Source: Algorimicrobium echini
GTDB lineage: Bacteria; Bacteroidota; Bacteroidia; Flavobacteriales; Flavobacteriaceae
Assembly: GCF_900115185.1 (NCBI RefSeq)
Contig: NZ_FOVN01000001.1
Span: 496,001 to 560,000, forward strand
DNA: 64,000 nucleotides
Direction of reading: 5' to 3'
Part shown: positions 1-8,458 of the stretch, piece by piece
How positions within the stretch are numbered: the stretch's first letter is position 1
Layout of the letters: the number at the start of each line of letters is the position of its first letter
Made by a program: the position numbers and the translations under genes
Notes under the pieces: model-generated
What the model saw: the letters and a program-made list of their open reading frames with translations, nothing else
Told to the model about the DNA's origin: nothing
Database searches by the model: none

Positions 1-356
1 TTGTAAGGTAGTTTTAAAGCAATTTGTAACAGCAAAGTACTTTTTCCAATACCTGGTTCACCACCTAGTAGAGTTAAAGATCCTGGCACAATACCACCAC
101 CTAAAACACGATTAAATTCAGCATCGCTTGTTTGCATACGTGCTTCTTGTGAGGTATCAATTTCGTTAATTAACAAGGGTTTGGAAACGCGCTTATTATT
201 TGACGATGTTGGAGTTTTCCAATCACTTTTTTCAGGTTTTTGAATGACTTCTTCTGCAATCGTATTCCACTCTTTACAAGCTGTACATTGCCCTTGCCAT
301 TTACTGTATTGCGAACCACAATTCTGACAAAAAAATGTTGTTTTTACTTTAGCCAT
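1..356 (-). CDS. radA: DNA repair protein RadA (Sms), N-terminal part, cut by window edge
   Basis: The first 118 codons of a RadA/Sms recombination ATPase, which processes branched recombination intermediates. An N-terminal four-cysteine zinc motif is visible (CQNCG near residue 10 and CTAC near residue 26). A RecA-type Walker A motif (GGEPGIGKST) lies near residue 100, preceded by the typical LGGGIVPGSL segment. The start is the ATG at 354-356; the rest of the gene lies beyond position 1. It is the last gene of a minus-strand series with panC, panD, a membrane protein and a hydrolase, separated from the hydrolase by about 90 bases. The identification is secure because zinc motif and P-loop occur in the right order and spacing. 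Confidence 0.95.
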   Translation of the reverse strand, partial: MAKVKTTFFCQNCGSQYSKWQGQCTACKEWNTIAEEVIQKPEKSDWKTPTSSNNKRVSKPLLINEIDTSQEARMQTSDAEFNRVLGGGIVPGSLTLLGGEPGIGKSTLLLQIALKLPY

Positions 357-444
357 TATCTTACCCATCCTCTCAAAAGGAGAGGAATTATTTACAATTA
401 AAAAATAATTTTACTTTTAGCTTTAGAATTGTTTAAATTCTAAA

Positions 445-1593
445 TTAATATCCAAAATCTGCTTTAATGGCATCTGCACGACGTAACATTTCATCTTTGG
501 TAATACCACCTATTTCTTGCAACACGTAAGCTGTTTGATAAGCTTTCATAGCTTTTTTTGGTTCGCCAGTTTCTTCGTAAAAACGGGCTATGTAATAATT
601 TCCTAGAAGTGTATCTGGATATTCTTTTCGTGCTATTTTTCCTAATTCTTCAAAATATTCAAATTTTTCAGTTTTGTTTATAGCTGCTTCAATAGCATTA
701 AAATCGTTTATTAAAATAGGCTTATCAATGTCAAATAAATCTAAAATAGTTTGATATTTTTCTGTCAAATAAGTCACTGGAGAGTCTTCTAACTTCAAAA
801 TGGTATCCTTAAATTCTGTTTTGCTGATAGGCTGAAAAACAAAGAAAATATCCTCTAAAGCATTTGGAATAGCATGTGCTGGCAATGCGTAATGTGTTGC
901 CTTGTCAAATGAATCAAAGGTGTATAGAAAGTTTTTGTTCTCAATGCTTGACACAGCAGTATGTAAGGCATCTGTCCCTTCCTTAAGTTTGGCAATATCA
1001 TTAGCCGATGTTGCTAAATAGTAAAACGTCTTCCGTTCAACTTTTGGTAATTTCTCCGTTAAATAGGTTTGCATATCTGGTGCTAAATCAGGACTAATTG
1101 CAATATAAGCTTGAAATAATGGTTGTGCTTTTAATAGAAAATAGTTCATGAAATTAGCTGTGCGATCATGACCTATTATTACACGGAAATTAACTGTTCT
1201 AAAGGTGTCATCAATATAATTGAGTAACTCCATTCCTAAAAACTCGTAAAATGCTGCACCAGTTTCAATAGGCAATGAGTTTTGCTCGGAATACATGACA
1301 TCTGCCGAACGACTATCCACTTGGTTTACGCCTACAACAATACTTTCAGGCATATCTTCCCAATAGGAATAATAATCTACATTTCCAGCAACGGCTTCAA
1401 ACATATAGTCGCCATCCAAGACTACAATTACAGGGTAAGCCTTTTCTGTATTAGCATCATAACCGCGTGGTAATTGAATTTTAATTTCTCGTGTGGTTCC
1501 AAGTTTAGCAGACTCCAAAGGGTGATAAATAACTTGGGAATTGATAGTAAAAACACTAAAAAAAAGAACAAATAAAAAGGCTAGTTTTTTCAT
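445..1593 (-). CDS. Secreted alpha/beta hydrolase (esterase D/IroE-like) with C-terminal TPR; nucleophile Ser replaced by Asp
   Basis: A 382-residue exported protein: signal peptide at residues 1-19, an alpha/beta-hydrolase domain of the Fes/IroE/esterase D type at about 25-260, and tetratricopeptide-like helices at about 310-375. The strand 'YPVIVVLDGDYMF' near residue 53 is typical of the family. The nucleophile elbow, normally GHSxGG, reads G141-H-D143-R-T-A, so aspartate stands where serine is expected. The paralogue at 54445-55587 keeps GHSWYG at the same place. This protein may be inactive, or may use Asp as nucleophile as dehalogenases and epoxide hydrolases do; that is inference. It sits between a YbhN-like gene and radA on the same strand. 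Confidence 0.8.
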   Translation of the reverse strand: MKKLAFLFVLFFSVFTINSQVIYHPLESAKLGTTREIKIQLPRGYDANTEKAYPVIVVLDGDYMFEAVAGNVDYYSYWEDMPESIVVGVNQVDSRSADVMYSEQNSLPIETGAAFYEFLGMELLNYIDDTFRTVNFRVIIGHDRTANFMNYFLLKAQPLFQAYIAISPDLAPDMQTYLTEKLPKVERKTFYYLATSANDIAKLKEGTDALHTAVSSIENKNFLYTFDSFDKATHYALPAHAIPNALEDIFFVFQPISKTEFKDTILKLEDSPVTYLTEKYQTILDLFDIDKPILINDFNAIEAAINKTEKFEYFEELGKIARKEYPDTLLGNYYIARFYEETGEPKKAMKAYQTAYVLQEIGGITKDEMLRRADAIKADFGY

Positions 1594-1679
1594 GATTAAG
1601 CTGTAAAATATTTAGGGCAAGTTATGAAAATATGCCTAAATATTTAATGGTATTAAAAAGAAATAATATCTGAATAAGA

Positions 1680-2654
1680 CTAGGAATTTTTTTCTATTAC
1701 TGGCTTGTTCCTATTAAAAATAGGTAAGTACACTAAAGACAAACCACCGAACAAAATAATGAGTAAGGTTTGCGAAGTCCAAATAATCCAACCAAAAGCA
1801 ATACTTGGCGCTTCGGGAATAGCAAAAATAGAAAATGCTGCATATATGGCAATTGGATACGAGCCAATACCACCATTGGTAGCTGCAATACTGAAGGTTG
1901 CTGATATGAATCCTATTAATATAGCACCAATTGTTACTCCGTTTAAAGCTTCAACTGAAAAAGAGGTTGTATAAAACATAAGGACGTACATTACCCAAAT
2001 AAATACAGTATGACTTAAAAATGCCCATTTCTTTTTCATTTTAAAAATGCTTAATGCACCTTCTGCTAAACCTCTTATAAAGTTTTTAATTTTTAATCCG
2101 AAGCCTGATGTACTTTTTTTAATATAATAAATAAAAACAGCTACAAGTCCTATAGCAATAATGAGATACACCAATAAACTTTTAGGATTAAAGCGCTCTA
2201 CAAAAAAAGACATGATAAAATCGAATTGTAAAACAAGGGTAATTCCAATAATAAGAAGCAGCATAATAACATCGGCTACACGTTCTGCAACAATAGTACC
2301 TAAACATTTTTCAAATGGGACACCTTCATAAGTTGTTATAATGGATGCTCGGGCAACTTCTCCTGCACGAGGAATGGTATAATTAATAAGATAAGCCGAA
2401 AAAACGGCCATAAAACTATTGCCAAACTTTACTTTATAACCCATGGGTTCAAACTGAAACAACCATCGGTAAGATCGTGATAAATGGCTTAAAAGTCCAA
2501 AAAACATACCAAGACCTATGTAAAAGTAATTGGCGTTTTTAAAATAATCTATTAATTCTGTCAGAGGCACTTTGGATAAAGAATACCCTATTAAAAAAAC
2601 TCCCAACAGAATTGGGAGTATAATTTTAAGATATTTCTTTAAGGTAGTATTCAC
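1680..2654 (-). CDS. YbhN/UPF0104-type integral membrane protein (lysylphosphatidylglycerol synthase TM-domain family)
   Basis: A 324-residue protein with about eight hydrophobic segments, matching the flippase-like LPG_synthase_TM family by overall pattern: an early arginine-rich 'SHLSRSYRWLFQFE' segment, 'YLINYTIPRAGEVARASI' and a glycine-rich 'NGGIGSYPIAIY' loop. Members without the C-terminal synthase domain have no settled substrate; lipid or isoprenoid-linked carriers are suspected. Translation starts at GTG, 3 bases after the panD stop codon, so it is very probably co-translated with panC and panD. The conserved neighbourhood suggests only co-transcription, not a role in pantothenate synthesis. 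Confidence 0.8.
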   Translation of the reverse strand: MNTTLKKYLKIILPILLGVFLIGYSLSKVPLTELIDYFKNANYFYIGLGMFFGLLSHLSRSYRWLFQFEPMGYKVKFGNSFMAVFSAYLINYTIPRAGEVARASIITTYEGVPFEKCLGTIVAERVADVIMLLLIIGITLVLQFDFIMSFFVERFNPKSLLVYLIIAIGLVAVFIYYIKKSTSGFGLKIKNFIRGLAEGALSIFKMKKKWAFLSHTVFIWVMYVLMFYTTSFSVEALNGVTIGAILIGFISATFSIAATNGGIGSYPIAIYAAFSIFAIPEAPSIAFGWIIWTSQTLLIILFGGLSLVYLPIFNRNKPVIEKNS

Positions 2655-2657
2655 TAC

Positions 2658-3008
2658 TTATTTTAATAAATTAGTATCTTCGTTAGGGAAGACTAAAGAT
2701 GGTTTAAATACTCGAGCTTCTTCAATATCCATAAAGGCATAAGTAATTAGAATTAATACATCTCCAGGAGACACTTTTCGTGCTGCTGCACCATTAAGGG
2801 TGATTTCACCACTATTCCGTGGGCCTGGAATACAATAGGTTTCTAAACGTTCACCATTATTATTATTGACAATCTGCACTTTTTCACCTTGAATAATATT
2901 GGCAGCCTCCATTAAATCTTCATCAATAGTAATACTACCAATGTAGTGAAGTTCGGCACCTGTACATTTTACACGGTGAATTTTAGATTTTACGACTTGA
3001 ATTTGCAT
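2658..3008 (-). CDS. panD: Aspartate 1-decarboxylase precursor
   Basis: Cytoplasmic pyruvoyl enzyme that converts L-aspartate to beta-alanine for pantothenate synthesis. The 116-residue chain aligns by eye with the E. coli enzyme: the self-cleavage site is Tyr22-Ile-Gly24-Ser25, with Ser25 becoming the pyruvoyl group. Lys9, Arg54 and Tyr58, which bind the substrate carboxylate and serve catalysis, are at the canonical positions. The 'NGAAA' segment is also present. It follows panC by 13 bases and precedes a YbhN-like gene by 3, so the beta-alanine and pantoate-ligation steps are made from one transcript. Identification is firm. Confidence 0.97.
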   Translation of the reverse strand: MQIQVVKSKIHRVKCTGAELHYIGSITIDEDLMEAANIIQGEKVQIVNNNNGERLETYCIPGPRNSGEITLNGAAARKVSPGDVLILITYAFMDIEEARVFKPSLVFPNEDTNLLK

Positions 3009-3021
3009 GTGGCAAAGATAA

Positions 3022-3870
3022 TTAATTTAGTGCGATATTATCAATTAGTCTAATATCGTCAGCATAGACCGCAATAAACGCTCTATACGTTTTGTTTTTT
3101 GATTTTCTAATAACAGGTTTTAGTGTTTTTTCATCTGCAATTATAAAGTATTCTAATTGTAATAAATCATGATTGCTAAATGCTTTTTCAACCCATTCTG
3201 TAACATATTTAGCACTTTTTGTGCCAAACTGCTTTTTGGCAGATTTTAGCGTTTTATATATAAAAGGAGCTGCTTTTTTATAATCTGGCTTTAAACGTTC
3301 GTTTCTAGAACTTAAAGCTAAACCATTAGTTTCCCTCAATATGGGACAACCGTGTATGGCAACTGGAATTTGATGCTTTTCAACCATTTTTTTTATTATG
3401 GCTAATTGCTGAAAATCTTTTTGTCCAAAATAGGCATGATCAGGTTTTACTATTTCAAATAAACGTTTAACAATGGTACCAACACCATCAAAATGACCAT
3501 TCCGAAAACGGCCTTCCATTTCATATTCCAAACCATCAAAATTAAACTGTTCGGCTTTCGTTTCTACTTCGTAGATATCTGATACATCTGGCGCATAAAC
3601 TATAATAGCATCTGAAACGGTAGCTAAAAGTTCTGTATCGCGAGCTAAAGTACGTGGATAATTTTTTAAATCTGTAGCGTTATCAAATTGAGTTGGGTTA
3701 ACAAAAATGCTTACCACAACATAATCATTCTGCTCCAAAGCTTTTACCACTAAAGACAAATGCCCTTGGTGTAACGCACCCATGGTTGGCACAAAACCAA
3801 TACGATATTGCTTGTCTTTTAGACCTTGTAAATGCTTTTCAATTTGCTTCTTTTCTGTAAAAACGACCAC
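3022..3870 (-). CDS. panC: Pantothenate synthetase
   Basis: ATP-dependent ligase joining pantoate and beta-alanine to form pantothenate. The 282-residue length is normal. The HIGH-type nucleotide-binding motif is [12 protein letters not shown] near residue 30, followed by VNPTQF, the pantoate-binding [12 protein letters not shown] region, [10 protein letters not shown] and the SSRNERL signature. The start is GTG at 3868-3870; no upstream ATG fits. The gene heads the minus-strand panC-panD operon and diverges from the glycogen-synthase-like gene at 3977. A TAAGTTTG box at 3892-3899 on the minus strand is a possible -7 element. Confidence 0.97.
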   Translation of the reverse strand: MVVFTEKKQIEKHLQGLKDKQYRIGFVPTMGALHQGHLSLVVKALEQNDYVVVSIFVNPTQFDNATDLKNYPRTLARDTELLATVSDAIIVYAPDVSDIYEVETKAEQFNFDGLEYEMEGRFRNGHFDGVGTIVKRLFEIVKPDHAYFGQKDFQQLAIIKKMVEKHQIPVAIHGCPILRETNGLALSSRNERLKPDYKKAAPFIYKTLKSAKKQFGTKSAKYVTEWVEKAFSNHDLLQLEYFIIADEKTLKPVIRKSKNKTYRAFIAVYADDIRLIDNIALN

Positions 3871-3930
3871 TTAATAAAAATTTAACGCGTGCAAACTTAA
3901 TATTTTACGGGCAATTAGCATAAATTTTTG

Positions 3931-3938
3931 TAATTTTG
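3931..3938 (+). promoter_or_regulatory. Candidate -7 box (TAATTTTG) for the operon starting at 3977
   Basis: TAATTTTG matches the Bacteroidota -7 consensus TAnnTTTG and lies about 39 bases before the ATG of the glycogen-synthase-like gene. No clear TTG lies 17-23 bases upstream, so the assignment is moderate. Confidence 0.45.
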
Positions 3939-3976
3939 CGTGTTTTTTATTTTGAACTTCAAAAGCTATTAATATT

Positions 3977-4786
3977 ATGAAAGATAAGAGGATATTATAT
4001 GTATCATCTGAAGTAGTTCCGTATTTACCTGAAACTGAAATTTCTTCCATGTCCTTTGAAACACCACGAATGGTGAATCAATTGGGTGGACAAATAAGAA
4101 TTTTCATGCCTCGATACGGTAATATTAATGAACGCAGGCATCAATTGCATGAAGTTATAAGGCTTTCTGGTATTAATTTAGTTATTAATGATTTGGATAT
4201 GCCACTTATTATTAAAGTTGCTTCTATACCAAAAGAGCGTATTCAAGTATATTTTATAGACAATGACGAATATTTTAAGCGTAAAGCCACACTAACAGAC
4301 GAGGAAGGCAATTTATTTCCTGATAACGATGAACGTGCCATATTTTTTGCAAAAGGCGTTATTGAAACAGTTAAAAAATTAAACTGGGCACCAGATATTA
4401 TTCATGTTCATGGTTGGTTAGCATCGCTACTACCCGTTTACCTAAAAGAATACTATAAAGACGAGCCCTTGTTTAACGATAGTAAAATAGTTACCTCTGT
4501 ATACAATCAAAGCTTTGACGGTTCGTTAAATAAAGACATGTTTAACAAAATAAAATTTGATAATATTAACGAAGAGGCCATCAAAACGCTTAAAGACCCG
4601 ACGTATAACAATGTTATGAAAGTAGCAATTGATTATTCGGACGCTTTAATTATTGGCTCTGAAGATCTTCCAGAAGATTTAACAAAACATTTAAAAGATT
4701 CTAAAAAACCTGTTTTAGATTACCAGCCTAAAGATGAGTTTAGTGAAGCCTATGCTGAATTTTATAATTCAGAGGTTTTAAACTAA
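3977..4786 (+). CDS. Glycogen/starch synthase-like protein, GT5 N-terminal half only
   Basis: A 269-residue protein resembling only the N-terminal Rossmann half of GT5 glycogen synthases: 'RILYVSSEVVPYLPETEISS' at the start corresponds to the ADP-glucose-binding region. 'DNDERAIFFAKGVIE' near residue 115 and 'PDIIHVHGWLASLLPVYLK' near residue 140 are GT5 landmarks. The usual KTGGL motif is not recognisable (PETEISSMS instead) and the whole C-terminal GT-B half is absent although the stop codon is clean, so catalysis is doubtful. It lies 21 bases before a DUF4270 lipoprotein and glmS on the same strand. Role unknown; the arrangement suggests a link to cell-envelope sugar metabolism (inference). 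Confidence 0.8.
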   Translation: MKDKRILYVSSEVVPYLPETEISSMSFETPRMVNQLGGQIRIFMPRYGNINERRHQLHEVIRLSGINLVINDLDMPLIIKVASIPKERIQVYFIDNDEYFKRKATLTDEEGNLFPDNDERAIFFAKGVIETVKKLNWAPDIIHVHGWLASLLPVYLKEYYKDEPLFNDSKIVTSVYNQSFDGSLNKDMFNKIKFDNINEEAIKTLKDPTYNNVMKVAIDYSDALIIGSEDLPEDLTKHLKDSKKPVLDYQPKDEFSEAYAEFYNSEVLN

Positions 4787-4807
4787 TTTTTGCGCTAAAT
4801 ATTTACT

Positions 4808-6451
4808 ATGAAAAAAACATTGAGCCTGTATAAAACAATAGCAGTTTTTAGCTGTCTATTACTAACAGTAGTCGGATGCGAGAAAGATTTCTCCACCATT
4901 GAGAGTGAGATTGAAGGGATTAAAGACTTTACAACGGACGGAAAAGTGTTTCCTTCTGTTATGTATGATAAAAAATTAGAACCGGTTCAAACTAATAATT
5001 TGTCTTCTAATTTATTAGGTATATATTTTGACAAAATTTACGGAAGAACCAAGGCTAGTATTATAACACAAGCCGTACCTTCTAATTTTGAATTTAATTT
5101 TGGCGAAGACCCACAAGTGGAATCTGTTTACTTAACTATTCCCTATTTTTCGAGAGTTGACGGAACAGATGAAGATGGAAATAATACATATGTATTAGAT
5201 TCTACATTTGGTTCAAATGACTCATACAAGCTGTCAATCTATCAAAACAATTATTTTCTTCGGGATTTTGACCCTGGCACAGATTTGACGGAACCTCAAA
5301 AATACTATTCCAATGCTAATGAAACGATAAATTTCAATAATTTTCAAGGTGAATTGTTATACGAAAAAGAGGATTTTATCCCAAGTAATTCTGCCACGAT
5401 TGTTAGTGAATATAACGAAGAAACTGAAACAAATGAAGAAGTTAGTAGAAGCGCTCCCAGTTTGAACGTCGAGTTAGAAAATACAGATAACTTTTGGGAC
5501 AACTTATTCTTCTTCAACACCGAAAATCCTGGTTCTCAAACAGAATTAAGTAACGCCAATAATTTTAAAAACTATTTTAGAGGTTTATACTTCAAAGTTG
5601 AGGAGTTCGGAGGTGGCGAAGGCAATATGATTATGCTCGATTTTTCTCAAGGAACAATCGTTATAAATTACAGCTCAAAAATCACGACTGGATTTGATGA
5701 TGAAGGAAACCCCATAGAAAGTCGTGATGAACGAAAAATAACTATGAATTTTTCAGGAAATCGACTAAATACGTTTGAAAATTCTGATGCAGTAAAAAAC
5801 ATTATTAACACTGCAACATCTACTTCTAATACTAATATGGTAAATGGAGATACAAACGTCTTTTTAAAAGGTGGCGAAGGAAGTTATGCCGTGATAGATT
5901 TGTTTTCAGGCAATATGGATGACGACAATGGCGTGAGTGTTCCAGCTTTAGACTATTTTAAAGGTAAGAAAGGTAAATGGTTAATTAATGAAGCTAATTT
6001 AGTTGTTTATGTCAACCAAAATGAAGTTAACAATTCAGGTCAAGAGCCTGATCGCGTTATAATTTATGATTTAGAAAATAATACACCTATAGTAGATTAT
6101 TATTTAGACCCAACGGTTAGCACAACAAATCCTTTAAATTCAAGAGTTAATTACTCCGAAAAGCTAAAGCGTGATGGTAATAACAAAGGATTAAAATACA
6201 AGTTTAGATTAACGGAACATGTTAATAATATACTCTTACGAGATTCTACCAATTTAAAATTGGGTGTTTTTGTAACATCTAATATTAATTTAACTCAAAA
6301 TGCTAGTATACTAAATGTACCGAGCGAAAAAACAACCACTGGTTCTGTTTTATCGCCAAGAGGAACCGTTTTACATGGTAGTAATCCGAATGTTCCAGAT
6401 ACTAAAAAAGTAAAATTCGAAATATTTTATACTGAACCAAATAACAACTAA
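4808..6451 (+). CDS. DUF4270 family lipoprotein
   Basis: A 547-residue exported lipoprotein. Residues 1-24 form a lipoprotein signal with lipobox VVGC, followed by acidic EKDFSTIESE. The body contains the repeated beta-rich features of DUF4270 proteins of Bacteroidota, including 'NLLGIYFDKIYGRTKASIIT' near residue 67, 'YFRGLYFKVE' near residue 257 and 'FKGKKGKWLINEANLVVYV' near residue 380. The function of the family is unknown. It is sandwiched between the glycogen-synthase-like gene (21 bases) and glmS (3 bases), so the three are likely one transcript. The family call is by recognition of pattern rather than a search. Confidence 0.8.
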   Translation: MKKTLSLYKTIAVFSCLLLTVVGCEKDFSTIESEIEGIKDFTTDGKVFPSVMYDKKLEPVQTNNLSSNLLGIYFDKIYGRTKASIITQAVPSNFEFNFGEDPQVESVYLTIPYFSRVDGTDEDGNNTYVLDSTFGSNDSYKLSIYQNNYFLRDFDPGTDLTEPQKYYSNANETINFNNFQGELLYEKEDFIPSNSATIVSEYNEETETNEEVSRSAPSLNVELENTDNFWDNLFFFNTENPGSQTELSNANNFKNYFRGLYFKVEEFGGGEGNMIMLDFSQGTIVINYSSKITTGFDDEGNPIESRDERKITMNFSGNRLNTFENSDAVKNIINTATSTSNTNMVNGDTNVFLKGGEGSYAVIDLFSGNMDDDNGVSVPALDYFKGKKGKWLINEANLVVYVNQNEVNNSGQEPDRVIIYDLENNTPIVDYYLDPTVSTTNPLNSRVNYSEKLKRDGNNKGLKYKFRLTEHVNNILLRDSTNLKLGVFVTSNINLTQNASILNVPSEKTTTGSVLSPRGTVLHGSNPNVPDTKKVKFEIFYTEPNNN

Positions 6452-6454
6452 AAT

Positions 6455-8302
6455 ATGTGTGGTATTGTAGGATATATAGGCAATCGTGAAGCCTATCCGA
6501 TAGTAATTCAAGGACTTAAGCGTTTAGAATATAGAGGTTATGATAGTGCCGGAGTAGCCCTTTTTGATGGCACTCAACTCAAGGTCTGTAAAACTAAAGG
6601 TAAAGTTGCTGATTTAGAAAAATTAGCAACAACGGAAATCTCTACAAACGGTAATATTGCAATTGGACACACGCGTTGGGCAACACATGGAGTTCCTAAC
6701 GATATTAATGCACATCCACACTATTCCAACTCTGGCGATTTAGTTATTATTCACAATGGTATTATTGAAAATTATGATGCTCTTCGCAAAGAATTAACAT
6801 CAAGAGGTTACACCTTTAAATCAGACACGGATACTGAAGTGTTAATTAATTTAATAGAAGACGTTAAGAAGAAAGAAAATGTTAAACTTGGAAAAGCTGT
6901 TCAAATTGCATTAAACCAAGTAATTGGTGCTTACGCCATTGCTGTTTTCGATAAAAACAAACCAGACGAAATTGTAATAGCACGACTTGGAAGTCCACTA
7001 GCTGTTGGTATTGGCGAAAATGAATTTTTTATTGCTAGTGATGCCTCTCCTTTTCTTGAATACACAAAAAATGCTGTGTATTTAGAAGACGAAGAAATGG
7101 CCATCATCCGGTTAGGTAAGGCTATTAAAGTCCGAAAAATTAAAGATGATTCATTAGTGGTACCTTATGTTCAGGAATTACAAATGAATTTAGAGCAAAT
7201 AGAAAAAGGTGGTTATCCACATTTTATGCTTAAAGAAATATTTGAGCAACCAAACGCTATCAAAGACACTTACAGAGGACGATTACTAGTTAAAGAAGGT
7301 ATTATTAGAATGGCTGGTATAGATGATAATCTTGAACGGTTTTTAAACGCCAATCGTATTATCATTGTAGCTTGTGGTACCTCATGGCATGCTGGTTTAG
7401 TAGCTGAATATATTTTTGAAGATTTAGCACGAATTCCTGTTGAAGTCGAATATGCTTCAGAATTTAGATATCGAAACCCTGTAATTACAGATAAAGATGT
7501 TGTTATTGCTATCTCCCAATCAGGTGAAACTGCTGACACGCTTGCAGCTATTAAATTAGCCAAATCTCATGGCGCATTTGTTTTTGGTGTTTGCAATGTT
7601 GTAGGGTCGTCTATAGCCAGAGAAACACACGCTGGAGCTTACACGCATGCTGGCCCAGAAATTGGTGTAGCTTCAACAAAAGCATTTACAACTCAAATAA
7701 CTGTTTTAACATTAATTGCTTTAAAACTTGCTAAAAACAAAGGATCCATTTCAAAATCTGATTTCCATTACCATCTTCAGGAATTAGAATTAATACCAGA
7801 AAAAGTAACGAAGGCTTTACAATCTGACGAACATATAAAAACCGTTGCAGATATTTATAAAAACGCTAAAAACTGCTTGTATTTAGGTCGAGGTTATAAT
7901 TTTCCAGTAGCGTTAGAAGGCGCGTTAAAACTTAAAGAGATTTCTTACATTCATGCGGAAGGATATCCTGCTGCGGAAATGAAACATGGCCCAATAGCTT
8001 TAATTGATGAACAAATGCCAATTGTTGTTATTGCTACTAAAAAAGGCCATTATGAAAAAGTAGTTAGTAATATTGAAGAAATTAGAGCTAGAAAAGGTAA
8101 AATTATCGGTATTGTAACAGAAGGTGATACGAATGTCAAGCAATTAGCCGATCATGTTATTGAAGTTCCTGAAACACTTGAATCATTATCACCATTATTA
8201 ACAACCATTCCATTACAGCTATTATCGTATCATATTGCTGTTATGTTAGGAAAAAATGTAGATCAACCAAGAAATCTTGCTAAATCCGTTACGGTAGAGT
8301 AA
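6455..8302 (+). CDS. glmS: Glutamine--fructose-6-phosphate aminotransferase (isomerizing)
   Basis: Makes glucosamine-6-phosphate from fructose-6-phosphate and glutamine, the first step toward UDP-GlcNAc for peptidoglycan and LPS. The 615-residue length is normal. Cys2 right after Met (MCGIVGYIGN) is the N-terminal nucleophile of the glutaminase domain (1 to about 220), with GHTRWATHG and HNGIIEN present. Two SIS domains follow: CGTSWHAG and SQSGETADT near 305-355, then ALEGALKLKEISYIHAEGY. The chain ends in the characteristic SVTVE. It starts 3 bases after the DUF4270 stop codon, indicating co-expression with that lipoprotein. Confidence 0.98.
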   Translation: MCGIVGYIGNREAYPIVIQGLKRLEYRGYDSAGVALFDGTQLKVCKTKGKVADLEKLATTEISTNGNIAIGHTRWATHGVPNDINAHPHYSNSGDLVIIHNGIIENYDALRKELTSRGYTFKSDTDTEVLINLIEDVKKKENVKLGKAVQIALNQVIGAYAIAVFDKNKPDEIVIARLGSPLAVGIGENEFFIASDASPFLEYTKNAVYLEDEEMAIIRLGKAIKVRKIKDDSLVVPYVQELQMNLEQIEKGGYPHFMLKEIFEQPNAIKDTYRGRLLVKEGIIRMAGIDDNLERFLNANRIIIVACGTSWHAGLVAEYIFEDLARIPVEVEYASEFRYRNPVITDKDVVIAISQSGETADTLAAIKLAKSHGAFVFGVCNVVGSSIARETHAGAYTHAGPEIGVASTKAFTTQITVLTLIALKLAKNKGSISKSDFHYHLQELELIPEKVTKALQSDEHIKTVADIYKNAKNCLYLGRGYNFPVALEGALKLKEISYIHAEGYPAAEMKHGPIALIDEQMPIVVIATKKGHYEKVVSNIEEIRARKGKIIGIVTEGDTNVKQLADHVIEVPETLESLSPLLTTIPLQLLSYHIAVMLGKNVDQPRNLAKSVTVE

Positions 8303-8342
8303 ATTGCTAATTTTCAGCACCTTTTTTTCAATAGTATTCAAT

Positions 8343-8360
8343 AAAGTGTAGCACTTTTTG
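8343..8360 (+). terminator. Possible weak terminator after glmS
   Basis: AAAGTG-TAG-CACTTT stem (6 bp, 3-base loop) followed by TT. It is short, and its position 40 bases after the glmS stop is the main support. Confidence 0.35.
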
Positions 8361-8458
8361 TATATTCTTTACTATGCACGCATAAAATTTTAGAATTTTT
8401 TGTTAAGTTTTATTATAATTATCTATATTGCTACTGTAATAACTAACTTAAACAAAAA

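Noticed and set aside
368-386. TCCTCTC-AAAAG-GAGAGGA hairpin between radA and the hydrolase gene
   Set aside because: It could be a terminator or a dispersed short repeat, but it lacks a T run and has no second copy seen in the window.
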